60,923 nt of DNA, taken from the NCBI GenBank assembly GCA_017631085.1, contig JAGBTY010000040.1:1-60923 (forward strand), in the 5' to 3' direction. A program made the position numbers and the translations under genes. Under the pieces are notes generated by a model that saw nothing but the letters and a program-made list of their open reading frames with translations, was not told where the DNA came from and made no database searches. Positions 1 to 7,437 of this stretch are shown piece by piece (position 1 is the first letter of the stretch; the number at the start of each line of letters is the position of its first letter). The stretch comes from Clostridia bacterium. Its GTDB lineage: Bacteria > Bacillota > Clostridia > Oscillospirales > CAG-272.

Positions 1-266
1 GGTGTCAGGAGAACGGTGTTAAGTACTTCTCTGTTGCATCGGGCGGCGGTACAGGTAGAACACTCCACCCCGACAACATGGCTGCAGGTCCTGCTTCCTA
101 CGGTATGACAGATACACTTGGTAGAATGCACGGTGACGCTCAGTTCGCAGGTTCTTCCTCCGTTCCCGCTCACGTTGAAATGATGGGTCTCATCGGCGCT
201 GGTAACAACCCCATGGTTGGTATGACTGTTGCTGTGGCTGTTGCTATCGAAGAGGCAAGCAAGTAA
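1..266 (+). CDS. 3' end of an unrecognised gene (partial)
   Basis: The reading frame is open from base 3 to the TAA at 264-266; the start lies outside the window. The visible 87 residues are Gly/Ala-rich, with motifs GGGTGRTLHPDN, GMTDTLGRMHGDA and GLIGAGNNPMVGM, and end VAVAVAIEEASK. The composition looks like a soluble enzyme C-terminus with glycine loops. I do not recognise the family and give no function. Its last codons, stop and 3' flank recur twice more in the window (7218 and 20377), which makes this the probable source of the duplicated 3' cassette described separately. Confidence 0.75.
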   Translation, partial: CQENGVKYFSVASGGGTGRTLHPDNMAAGPASYGMTDTLGRMHGDAQFAGSSSVPAHVEMMGLIGAGNNPMVGMTVAVAVAIEEASK

Positions 267-370
267 CTTACTTTTCTTTTAAAAAAGAAAAGGTAAGCAA
301 AAGAAAACTTTTGCAAATAAAATAAAAAAGTTGGACACATCATTCCTTTCGAGTGATGTGTCCGTTTTTT
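240..370 (+). repeat. 3'-end cassette, copy 1
   Basis: This is the reference copy of a module repeated at 7218 and 20377. In order it holds: the codons for VAIEEASK and TAA (240-266); an A/T-rich hairpin at 267-297 whose arms CTTACTTTTCTTTT and AAAAGAAAAGGTAAG pair; a second hairpin at 297-314 (GCAAAAG, AAAA loop, CTTTTGC); an A-rich spacer; and a terminator with stem GGACACATCA/TGATGTGTCC (333-342 with 354-363). The copies are nearly identical from the coding tail through the left terminator arm, then differ in the loop. Confidence 0.9.
326..370. terminator. Bidirectional intrinsic terminator, GGACACATCA family
   Basis: A 10-bp perfect stem (333-342 with 354-363) has an 11-nt loop, a T6 run on the right and an A6 run on the left, so it can stop transcription from both sides. 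It sits between the partial gene at 1-266 and the converging GH39 gene. Confidence 0.85.
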
Positions 371-382
371 ATACACTGCTTA

Positions 383-1690
383 TTACTTTTCCAGCCATTC
401 TATAAGCAAGACCATATTCTTTTCTATCCTATCCGCGTTTGGCGCCCAGGAGAGAAGCCTGTCCTGATCGATGACGTAAATATACGCGTCGCTGAGATCG
501 ACACCCTGAAGGTCAAGCTCCTGCGCCTCGCCTGTAAGGTTCGAGATCATAAGGGCGTTCTTCCTTCCGTCGGAGGCGGCGAGAGCGTATAATTCCTCCG
601 CGCCGCTGTCCGCCGCTACCTGAGTCCCCAGCTTATACAGATGGTTGAAGGCGACAAAGGAATAATAGCCGTGATGAGGCTTATGGGTTATTGGATTAAA
701 GAGAGGGCAGAAGGGCGCGTCTACCGTGCGCATATCGTAAATACAGCAAACGTCCACGGGAGCGTTTTGCATAGCGATTGTCATTGCCGCGATCTCCGCC
801 GAATGGTGCTCTGTTCCAAACTCATTCCAATAGGGGTCCCATTCGTTAAGGTGAAGCTCGGTGTCGGTAAAGCCGAACTCGTCAAGCTTAGCTCTTATCC
901 AGGGAGCGACCTTTTTGTTGTGGGTGGTAGGTCCGTATCCGTGCCAGGTGAAGAAGTCGAAGGGAGTGTTATGCTCCACGGCGTATTTCATAAAATCAAT
1001 GAAGAATTCCTCCTGCCATTTATCCTTATAGAAGTCGTCATTGGGGCCGTGGAAGGGGTTGGGAAGATCGACGGCGGTATAAAGACCCGACGCGTGACCG
1101 TAGCCTCCGATCTTGACGTAGGGAAATCTCTTCTTTATCCACTGTGCGGCGGTGTCGTACAGTCTGTAAAACTCCTCCTCTGTTCCCTGCCAGTTTCCTC
1201 CGATGTAATAATCGGGCTCGTTCCATATCTCCCAATAGGTGATCTTGTGGTGGAAGCCGTCTGCCCAGCCCTCAAGGTAGTGTGCCATAATATGCTCGCA
1301 TATCTTTCCCCACTTATCGAAGTCCTTGGGAGGGGAAATGGTGTAATGCTTTATGTGGAAGGCGTTTTCAATGGTAACACCGAGACGGTAATAGGGCTCT
1401 ACCCCCGCTTTTATAAGCTGATTCAACAAAAGATCGGTGAAGGTAAAATCATAGCTTGCGGGATCGTCAACGTCGGCGTCAAAGTTCCTGAAAATATTGG
1501 GGATATCTACATATAGATTTCTTCCGAAAGCACCTCCGACGTCGTGAAGGCGGGAATAAGGAATACCCGCTTCGGTAAGATAGTGAAAAAAACAGTCCGA
1601 GGCATTTGCGACAACGGGAGGCTCTCCTCCGCCGTGCATAGGCTTCATTCGAGATACGGCTTTTTTGGTGTTTACTTTAACTGTGACCAT
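383..1690 (-). CDS. GH39-type clan GH-A glycoside hydrolase (beta-xylosidase-like)
   Basis: This 435-aa protein has no signal peptide and is probably a cytoplasmic retaining exo-glycosidase. The TIM-barrel hallmarks are clear: YWEIWNEPD (residues 152-160), where Glu158 is the expected acid/base, and LHLNEWDPYW (279-288), where Glu283 is the expected nucleophile. The spacing fits clan GH-A, and the NEP strand-4 context and length fit GH39 best; GH30 or GH5-like barrels are less likely. The substrate (xylose- or arabinose-containing oligosaccharide) is inference. A good AGGAG precedes the ATG. It is divergent from the AraC regulator at 1847, with overlapping promoters, so that protein probably controls it. 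Confidence 0.8.
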   Translation of the reverse strand: MVTVKVNTKKAVSRMKPMHGGGEPPVVANASDCFFHYLTEAGIPYSRLHDVGGAFGRNLYVDIPNIFRNFDADVDDPASYDFTFTDLLLNQLIKAGVEPYYRLGVTIENAFHIKHYTISPPKDFDKWGKICEHIMAHYLEGWADGFHHKITYWEIWNEPDYYIGGNWQGTEEEFYRLYDTAAQWIKKRFPYVKIGGYGHASGLYTAVDLPNPFHGPNDDFYKDKWQEEFFIDFMKYAVEHNTPFDFFTWHGYGPTTHNKKVAPWIRAKLDEFGFTDTELHLNEWDPYWNEFGTEHHSAEIAAMTIAMQNAPVDVCCIYDMRTVDAPFCPLFNPITHKPHHGYYSFVAFNHLYKLGTQVAADSGAEELYALAASDGRKNALMISNLTGEAQELDLQGVDLSDAYIYVIDQDRLLSWAPNADRIEKNMVLLIEWLEK

Positions 1691-1758
1691 TGTAATTTCT
1701 CCTTTTTGAATTTTTGATAATTTAATTGCTCCGATAAGTAAAGCATAGTTGAATTACA

Positions 1759-1787
1759 ATTATATTTTATAAAAAAACCGTTGACAA
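1759..1787 (-). promoter_or_regulatory. Promoter of the GH39 gene
   Basis: On the minus strand TTGTCA (1787-1782), a 17-bp spacer and TATAAT (1764-1759). The -35 hexamer is the complement of the -35 of the opposing araC promoter, so polymerase cannot occupy both at once. Confidence 0.7.
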
Positions 1788-1809
1788 ATCTCGCCATATG
1801 ATATATAAT
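1781..1809 (+). promoter_or_regulatory. Promoter of the AraC gene at 1847
   Basis: TTGACA (1781-1786), a 17-bp spacer and TATAAT (1804-1809), both perfect consensus. The predicted start near 1816 leaves about 30 nt of leader with AGAGGA at 1832-1837. Confidence 0.85.
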
Positions 1810-1846
1810 TTATAGACAAAAATAAACTACAAGAGGAACGGTCTTA

Positions 1847-2611
1847 ATGTTTTACGAATCCTTTCATTCGATCAACGCCAATCCGTCAATAATAATAGAA
1901 TCAAAGCTTCAGGGCTTCCCTACGCATCTTCACGGCAACCTTGAATTCATAACCATCACTGAGGGAGAGGTGACGGTAAATGTAGACAAAAAGCAATATT
2001 CCGTCACTCCGGGAACAAGTGTGCTCGTCTTCCCGAATCAGCCACACTCATTTCACATAGAAAGGGGCAACGAGGTCTTTATCTGCATCTTTTCTCCCCA
2101 TTTGGTAAAAGCTTATTTCCCCTTGCACAACGGAAAGCGTCCTGAAAGCAATATTTTCGAATGTCCTCCGTCACTTATTGAGTGTCTTAATGAATTAAAA
2201 AACACTCAAAATATACTCAAGATCAAGAGTATCCTTTATTATCTCTGCTCTGAGTTTGACAAAACGAGAACGTATTATGATATTCATTCCGACAATAATA
2301 CTGTGCTATCAAAGATATTCTCCTTCGTGGAAGATAACTACAGAAAGGACTGTTCGCTTGAGCATCTCTCTCGGCACATTTCATATAACAAAATATATAT
2401 TTCTAAGTATTTCAAAAAGATCACAGGAGTATCATATACAGAATACGTTAACAGATACCGAATCAATGAGGCGACCTTTCTGCTAAAGAGCTCCACACAT
2501 AAGATCCTCGAGATCGCCCTTGAGTGCGGATTTACCTCCCTGAGAAGCTTTAACAGGAATTTCAAGGACGTCATCGGAATGACCCCTTTGGAATACAGAA
2601 AAATGAATTAA
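1847..2611 (+). CDS. AraC-family transcriptional regulator with cupin sensor
   Basis: This 254-aa DNA-binding regulator is a typical AraC/XylS sugar-response type. The N-terminal part (about 1-110) is cupin-like, with FPTHLHGNLEF and a later PNQPHSFHI, the usual ligand pocket. The C-terminal 100 residues carry two helix-turn-helix motifs, ending in the family signature GFTSLRSFNRNFKDVIGMTPLEYR. It is divergent from the GH39 gene; activation of that gene by a pentose-type ligand is a reasonable inference. A consensus promoter lies just upstream. Confidence 0.9.
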   Translation: MFYESFHSINANPSIIIESKLQGFPTHLHGNLEFITITEGEVTVNVDKKQYSVTPGTSVLVFPNQPHSFHIERGNEVFICIFSPHLVKAYFPLHNGKRPESNIFECPPSLIECLNELKNTQNILKIKSILYYLCSEFDKTRTYYDIHSDNNTVLSKIFSFVEDNYRKDCSLEHLSRHISYNKIYISKYFKKITGVSYTEYVNRYRINEATFLLKSSTHKILEIALECGFTSLRSFNRNFKDVIGMTPLEYRKMN

Positions 2612-2638
2612 AAAAGTTTTTTATTGCCTGTAGTACCC

Positions 2639-2788
2639 TGTTTCATTTAAAACTTTACAAATGCTACATTTCCACCGTGTCATCCTCGAGTGGAGTCGCC
2701 CCGCGAGATCCTTCGCTTCGCTCAAGGATGACGGACGTGGGGCGACGTAACGAAGGATCTCGGTGGAAGTCAAGTTTTAGTTGAAACA
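2639..2788. repeat. MITE-like palindromic element (about 150 bp)
   Basis: Imperfect terminal inverted repeats: the left arm starts TGTTTCATTTAAAACTT and runs to TTCCACCG (2639-2677), and the complement of the right arm reads TGTTTCAACTAAAACTT to TTCCACCG (2788-2761). The interior is also self-complementary: GTCGCCCC with GGGGCGAC, and GCGAGATCCTTCG with CGAAGGATCTC. There is no ORF. It looks like a non-autonomous element or a large REP; no target duplication was identified with confidence. Confidence 0.6.
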
Positions 2789-2793
2789 AAACA

Positions 2794-2825
2794 GTAGGGG
2801 CGATTCATTCGTGAATGACCCCTAC
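2794..2825. repeat. REP-like hairpin
   Basis: GTAGGGG at 2794-2800 pairs with CCCCTAC at 2819-2825, and an inner ATTCA/TGAAT stem extends the hairpin. It resembles the GTAGGGG-type hairpins near 59.1 kb. With the element at 2639 and the terminator at 2846 it fills the gap between the AraC and XRE genes. Confidence 0.5.
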
Positions 2826-2845
2826 AAAATCGAACAATAAAAGTT

Positions 2846-2891
2846 GGACACATCATTTACGTGTTTTTGCACGGTGATGTATCCATTTTTT
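2846..2891. terminator. Intrinsic terminator, GGACACATCA family
   Basis: GGACACATCA (2846-2855) pairs with TGATGTATCC (2875-2884, one wobble pair) and a T6 run follows. It lies between the AraC gene and the converging XRE gene and may serve both. Confidence 0.8.
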
Positions 2892-2910
2892 GCGAAAAGC
2901 AGAAATGATT

Positions 2911-3192
2911 TTATAGGCTTTCAAGAAAAGACAGCAGTAACGCTTTTTGTTTGGGAGAAAGTTTGGCCATTGCAATTGACACTTCGTCTGTTTCGGTTTC
3001 CTCGCCGAAAAAATCCCTCAGCGAGATGCCCATAGCATCGCATAAGAGCTGAAGATGTCCAATAGTGATATCTGCTTGACCAAGTTCAACGCGCCTCAGG
3101 TGCGTTTGCGATACGCCAGATCGCTCCGCCAAACCGTTTTGAGTATATCCGCAGCGTTCTCTCAAACTGATCAGTCGTTTAGCAACATTCAT
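2911..3192 (-). CDS. XRE-family transcriptional regulator
   Basis: A Cro/CI-type helix-turn-helix repressor of 93 residues. The DNA-binding domain is RLISLRERCGYTQNGLAERS, then SQTHLRRVELGQADIT, near the N-terminus, with a short acidic linker and a C-terminal helix. The start at 3192 is preferred over a longer frame to 3234 because GAGGAG sits 7 nt upstream of this ATG. It is divergent from the ABC exporter pair, and a 13-bp direct repeat in the shared spacer is a candidate operator. Control of exporter expression is inferred from position. Confidence 0.85.
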   Translation of the reverse strand: MNVAKRLISLRERCGYTQNGLAERSGVSQTHLRRVELGQADITIGHLQLLCDAMGISLRDFFGEETETDEVSIAMAKLSPKQKALLLSFLESL

Positions 3193-3205
3193 CTTAACTC
3201 TCCTC

Positions 3206-3282
3206 AAATTAGTCTTATAAGAATATTTTACCACAAAAGCAGCAGCATTATTATAGTTATAAGGTTGACAAATCAGTCTTAT
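3206..3282. promoter_or_regulatory. Pair of 13-bp direct repeats, candidate XRE operators
   Basis: AAATTAGTCTTAT at 3206-3218 and AAATCAGTCTTAT at 3270-3282 differ at one base. The first lies just upstream of the XRE start codon; the second lies inside the forward promoter at 3265-3293. This is the placement expected for an autoregulator that also represses the exporter genes. Confidence 0.45.
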
Positions 3283-3293
3283 TGTGATATAAT
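3265..3293 (+). promoter_or_regulatory. Forward promoter P1 upstream of the ABC exporter
   Basis: TTGACA (3265-3270), a 17-bp spacer and TATAAT (3288-3293): full consensus. The second AAATCAGTCTTAT repeat overlaps its -35 and spacer. The 3193-3502 gap contains this promoter, P2, the operator repeats and no gene. Confidence 0.75.
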
Positions 3294-3412
3294 ATAACTG
3301 CCGCAGAATATACTGCTCTCGATGCGTTGAATTTCGTTTTATGGGTGCGATGTGTCCTTTTTATACAGCTGTCGTTCACGTTCCATAAATGTCTTTATCA
3401 ACCAACAGTATA

Positions 3413-3441
3413 TTGACTTGATCTTGTACATGTGATATAAT
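3413..3441 (+). promoter_or_regulatory. Forward promoter P2 of the ABC exporter
   Basis: TTGACT (3413-3418), a 17-bp spacer and TATAAT (3436-3441) preceded by TGTGA. ACATGT repeats flank it (near 3428 and 3457), an inverted pair that could be an operator. Start near 3448 favours translation from 3503 rather than from the upstream ATG at 3458. Confidence 0.65.
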
Positions 3442-3502
3442 TCATATATATGATAACATGTGTAATTTTTTTATTACGTTATTTTTGTCAACGAGGTATA
3501 AA

Positions 3503-5359
3503 ATGTCGAAAAAGGTCAAATCATCAAAAGAGAAGAAGAAAAAATTATCCTTTAAAACGATCATATCAAACAATCTTTTTGCGCTGAAGATAATATGGAC
3601 GGCATCGCCCGTATATTTGTTCATCTATCTGTCCTCTTCAATAGTGTATGGAACATTGGAATTCCTTACAGGCACTTATCTGCTCAGAAGGATAGTTAAC
3701 GACGTCTCAAGCGGAAAGCCCATATCCGATGTTTTGATATTTACCGCAATCCTCGGAGTAGCCAATCTGCTTATAAATCTGGCTCTAAATTGGTTCTGGA
3801 ACGTAACCTCTCAAAGGATGCACCGAAGCATCTCAATGTATATCCAGAAAATGCTGTTCAAAAAATCTGCGGAAGTGGAGCTCGCCTGTTACGAAAATCC
3901 CGAATTTTATGACAAGTACGTAAGGGCAATGGACGAAGCGGAAAATCGTACCTTGAGTGTAATGCGGACGTTGGATAATCTTATACAAAGATTCACTACC
4001 CTTTTCGCAAACTCCTTTCTGCTCTTTTTGATAGATCCAGTGCTTATACTTTTCGGTCTCTTTCCCCTTCTTCTCGGCTTTTTCAAGCGGCTTGAAAATA
4101 TCAACGACCATAAGTTTCAACTTGCAAGGAAGCCTGTAAACCGCCGTGTAGAATACATACGAAGGACATTTTATCTCGGCGAATACGCAAAGGAAATGCG
4201 TGTTGGTGGAATGTACGAAAACATGTTGCGCGATTTTATGGAAACGACAAAAGCATATATCGCACTCGCAAAAAAATTTGGCGTAAGATCGGCAATATTC
4301 GGTTATATACAAAAGGTCGGTCTTGAAGTCGTCACGATACTTGGTGCGACGCTTTATACCGTATGGAGCACAATGGTCATAGGCTACGAGAACGGCGGAA
4401 TGCAGTTAGGCGACTGCCTTGTTGTGCTCAGCTCTATTGGATCGATATCTTATTGCTTGAACAATCTTGTTCAAAATTTTGCCGAATTTGGTGAGCATGC
4501 GCTTTTCCTTGAGGATGTACGCTATTTTCTGAACTATGAGCCTACCGTTGTTGATGGTTCTGACAAAGTTCCTGATGAAGGTAGAGAAATAACCGTAAAG
4601 AATCTTTCCTTTAAATATGAGGGTGCTGAGCATGACACGCTAAAAGACATAAACTTTACACTGCACAAAGGCGAGCGAATTGCTCTTGTGGGAAGTAACG
4701 GCTCGGGCAAAACTACCCTTATTAAGCTACTGCTTCGCCTTTATGACCCGCAAGACGGCGAGATAAGCCTCGGCGGTAAAAACATAAAGGACTTTACTCT
4801 TTCATCATACCGCGGATCATTCAGCACGGTCTTTCAGGATTTCAAAATGTTTTCCATGAGTGTTAAAGACAACGTTCTTCTCCGCCCCGAAAAGGAGGGA
4901 GACGCAGAGCTTGTGAAAAACGCGCTCAAAGAAAGCGGAGCTGCTGAACGCGTTGAGCGTATGGAAAAGGGACTTGACACTATCCTCACCCGCGAATTTG
5001 ACGACAAGGGAGAAAATCTTTCGGTTGGTGAGCAACAAAAGCTGTCACTCGCGCGAATATTCGCGGACCATACTCCCTTTGTTATTCTTGATGAGCCGTC
5101 AAGTGCCCTCGACCCTATTGCCGAATACAAAATGTTTGAAAACATGATGCGTGCCACTGAGGGTAGAAGCGTTATATTCATATCGCACCGCCTTTCCTCC
5201 GCCGTACTTGCCGACAGAGTTCTTCTCATGGATAACGGAACGATAGTCGAAGCAGGAACGCATAAAGAGCTTATGGCAAAGAACGGCAAGTATGCCGAAA
5301 TGTTCAAGCGTCAGGCGGAAAATTATCTCGGAAGCGAGGTGAGCAAAAATGAGCAATAA
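3503..5359 (+). CDS. ABC exporter half-transporter, subunit 1
   Basis: A 618-aa fused membrane and ATPase half-transporter of the type IV exporter class. The N-terminus is Lys/Ser-rich, followed by about six transmembrane helices (to about residue 330) and a nucleotide-binding domain: Walker A GSNGSGKTT (397-405), signature LSVGEQQK (506-513), Walker B VILDEP with Glu531, and H-loop SHRLSS. The signature has Val for the usual first Gly. It overlaps the next gene by 11 bp, so the two are co-translated and probably form a heterodimer. Substrate unknown: no precursor peptide, protease or modification enzyme was seen nearby. ATG 3503 is chosen for its CGAGG ribosome site. Confidence 0.88.
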   Translation: MSKKVKSSKEKKKKLSFKTIISNNLFALKIIWTASPVYLFIYLSSSIVYGTLEFLTGTYLLRRIVNDVSSGKPISDVLIFTAILGVANLLINLALNWFWNVTSQRMHRSISMYIQKMLFKKSAEVELACYENPEFYDKYVRAMDEAENRTLSVMRTLDNLIQRFTTLFANSFLLFLIDPVLILFGLFPLLLGFFKRLENINDHKFQLARKPVNRRVEYIRRTFYLGEYAKEMRVGGMYENMLRDFMETTKAYIALAKKFGVRSAIFGYIQKVGLEVVTILGATLYTVWSTMVIGYENGGMQLGDCLVVLSSIGSISYCLNNLVQNFAEFGEHALFLEDVRYFLNYEPTVVDGSDKVPDEGREITVKNLSFKYEGAEHDTLKDINFTLHKGERIALVGSNGSGKTTLIKLLLRLYDPQDGEISLGGKNIKDFTLSSYRGSFSTVFQDFKMFSMSVKDNVLLRPEKEGDAELVKNALKESGAAERVERMEKGLDTILTREFDDKGENLSVGEQQKLSLARIFADHTPFVILDEPSSALDPIAEYKMFENMMRATEGRSVIFISHRLSSAVLADRVLLMDNGTIVEAGTHKELMAKNGKYAEMFKRQAENYLGSEVSKNEQ

Positions 5360-7244
5360 GGCACATAAGAAAAAACAGAAAATATCGTCGATCCTCGGCA
5401 ATAATCTTTTTATGATAAAAAAGATTGCCAAATACACCCCTTGGTATTTTTTCTGGGTGGTCATAGAGGGAATTATATGGGGAATGATCAACTCGGTTTC
5501 CGCTTACTACACCTTTAATCTTCTGAACACAGTAAGTGAGGGCAAGGATTTTCCATACGCGTTCAAAATAATTGCCATTATGGCTCTCTTTTATATCCTT
5601 GCCTATATGTTTGACAGATGGTATTATTGTATACAAAATCTTTTCCTGCGTTACAAGCTTCATTTGAAAATGCACGAGGAACTTTACCAAAAATCACTCT
5701 CTCTTGATCTTGCTTGTTTTGACGACCCAGAATTCTACAACGATTTCGTTTGGGCAATGAATGAATCCCATGGACGTGCCAACGAAGTGCTTGATGATAT
5801 GGGAAAGCTTATAAACAGAGTAGTTGCCTCATCATCGCTTATAAGTCTCTTTATAACAATAGACCCCATCATCGCTCTCGTTTTGTTCTTCTCTTCATGT
5901 GTAACTATCATTTGTAACCTTGTGGGAAACAAAATAAGCTTCGAACACAGCAAGGAATCCAATCCTCTTTGGAGAAAGAATTCGTACATAAACCGAGTAT
6001 ATCACCTATCCGATTACGCAAAGGAGCTTCGTATCAGCCAAGCGAACGATCTTTTGTTAAAGGAATATGACGATAACGCGGAAAAGCTCATCAACATGGA
6101 TGTAAAATACGGAAAAAAATATTTTCTCGCTTACGGTCTCGGTTGGAACGCAATATCAAATCTTACATTCTCTCTTATACTCATTTACATGATAATAATG
6201 CTTGATCGCGGTTCCCTTCTTATCGGCGGATTTGCAGCAAGTGCCACCATGATATGGCGTATCCGTTGGCTGTTGACAGACCTCATAGAACGGTTAACCA
6301 AGTTTTCAAAACACTCTCTGTTTATTGAAAAGTATCGTGAGTTTTTAGATTTTACACCAAGGATAAAAAAAGGCGAACAAACACCCCCTCCTTTTGAGTC
6401 ACTTGAGTTCAGAAACGTAAGCTTCTCTTACGAATTTTCCGATCATCCTAAATACAATTTTCATGACGCTGATCACGCATCCCACAAAAAGGAGAGCGAA
6501 AGTAAGGTTGTACTGAAAAATATCAACATGACCATTCACGCGGGTGAAAAAATTGCGATAGTAGGTTATAACGGTGCGGGAAAGACTACGCTTACAAAGC
6601 TCATAATGCGTCTTTATGACCCGACAGACGGAGAAATTCTTTACAACGGCATAAATATCAAAAATTTTGACACCGACGAATACCGTAAAATGATCGGCAC
6701 GGTCTTTCAGGATTTCAAGATATTTGCCACGAGCATAGCCGAGAATGTTATGAATGGCAAATATTGTGATGAGGATGAAGAAAAGGTACTGAAGGCACTT
6801 GATTCTGCCGATTTCAGCAAAAAGCTATCCGAACTCAGCGACGGAATAAATACACATCTGACACGCGAATTCAACGAAAATGGCACAAATCTTTCGGGCG
6901 GTGAGTCCCAAAAGGTTGCTATCGCACGTGTGTTCGCAAGAAATTATCCTATCGTTATTATGGACGAACCATCAAGTGCCCTCGACCCCGTTGCCGAATA
7001 TAATCTTAACCGATCCATACTTAACAACACAAATGATAAGACGGTGATTTTTATTTCGCACAGACTTTCAACAACTCGTGTCGCCGATAAGATCTATATG
7101 TTTGACACAGGTAGTCTTATTGAAGAAGGAAGCCACACAGATCTTCTTAAACTCGACGGCAAGTATGCGGAAATGTTCAGAGTTCAGTCCGAAAAATATC
7201 AGTCGAATAGTACAACAGTTGCCATCGAAGAGGCAAGCAAGTAA
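5349..7244 (+). CDS. ABC exporter half-transporter, subunit 2, with cassette-derived C-terminus
   Basis: A 631-aa partner of the preceding subunit, with the same layout: an N-terminal membrane domain and a nucleotide-binding domain with Walker A GYNGAGKTT (from 406), signature LSGGESQK (from 515), Walker B IVIMDEP with Glu540, and SHRLST. An insert rich in His/Asp/Lys (about residues 370-390) interrupts the start of the ATPase domain. The last eight residues, VAIEEASK, and the stop are not native to the family: they are identical to the end of the gene at 1-266 and belong to the repeated 3' cassette starting at 7218. The join follows the normal ATPase end, so function is probably kept. Confidence 0.88.
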   Translation: MSNKAHKKKQKISSILGNNLFMIKKIAKYTPWYFFWVVIEGIIWGMINSVSAYYTFNLLNTVSEGKDFPYAFKIIAIMALFYILAYMFDRWYYCIQNLFLRYKLHLKMHEELYQKSLSLDLACFDDPEFYNDFVWAMNESHGRANEVLDDMGKLINRVVASSSLISLFITIDPIIALVLFFSSCVTIICNLVGNKISFEHSKESNPLWRKNSYINRVYHLSDYAKELRISQANDLLLKEYDDNAEKLINMDVKYGKKYFLAYGLGWNAISNLTFSLILIYMIIMLDRGSLLIGGFAASATMIWRIRWLLTDLIERLTKFSKHSLFIEKYREFLDFTPRIKKGEQTPPPFESLEFRNVSFSYEFSDHPKYNFHDADHASHKKESESKVVLKNINMTIHAGEKIAIVGYNGAGKTTLTKLIMRLYDPTDGEILYNGINIKNFDTDEYRKMIGTVFQDFKIFATSIAENVMNGKYCDEDEEKVLKALDSADFSKKLSELSDGINTHLTREFNENGTNLSGGESQKVAIARVFARNYPIVIMDEPSSALDPVAEYNLNRSILNNTNDKTVIFISHRLSTTRVADKIYMFDTGSLIEEGSHTDLLKLDGKYAEMFRVQSEKYQSNSTTVAIEEASK

Positions 7245-7357
7245 CTTACTTTTCTTTTAAAAAAGAAAAGGTAAACAAAAGAAAACTTTTGCAAATAAAA
7301 TAAAAAAATTGGACACATCATTTGGGGCTTAGCCCTGGTGGCGTGTCCGATATTTTT
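7218..7357 (+). repeat. 3'-end cassette, copy 2
   Basis: It matches copy 1 from the VAIEEASK codons through both hairpins to the terminator left arm GGACACATCA (7311-7320). The few differences include GCC for GCT in the Ala codon and a single change in the first hairpin's right flank. The loop differs completely, and the right arm is TGGCGTGTCC. The coding part is read in frame as the end of ABC subunit 2. Confidence 0.9.
7311..7357. terminator. Intrinsic terminator, GGACACATCA family
   Basis: GGACACATCA (7311-7320) pairs with TGGCGTGTCC (7339-7348). The loop holds a GGGCTTAGCCC sub-hairpin, and a T-rich tail follows. It ends the exporter operon; the next promoter begins 2 bp later. Confidence 0.8.
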
Positions 7358-7358
7358 A

Positions 7359-7387
7359 TTGACAAAAAGGAGATGTTATGCTATACT
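7359..7387 (+). promoter_or_regulatory. Promoter of the first SGNH hydrolase gene
   Basis: TTGACA (7359-7364), a 17-bp spacer and TATACT (7382-7387), immediately after the cassette terminator. Confidence 0.8.
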
Positions 7388-7437
7388 CATAAGGTAAGTA
7401 CTCACATATTAAAGCAAATTGAAAGGAACTAAAGATC

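Noticed and set aside
641..1516. Long plus-strand open frame (291 codons)
   Set aside because: It lies antisense within the GH39 gene, whose catalytic motifs are clear; the plus frame has no family features.
3193..3502. Possible leader peptide (bacteriocin or lanthipeptide precursor) before the ABC exporter pair
   Set aside because: No short frame with a ribosome site, double-Gly leader or Cys/Ser/Thr-rich core was found here or downstream to 7.4 kb, and neither subunit has a C39 peptidase domain.
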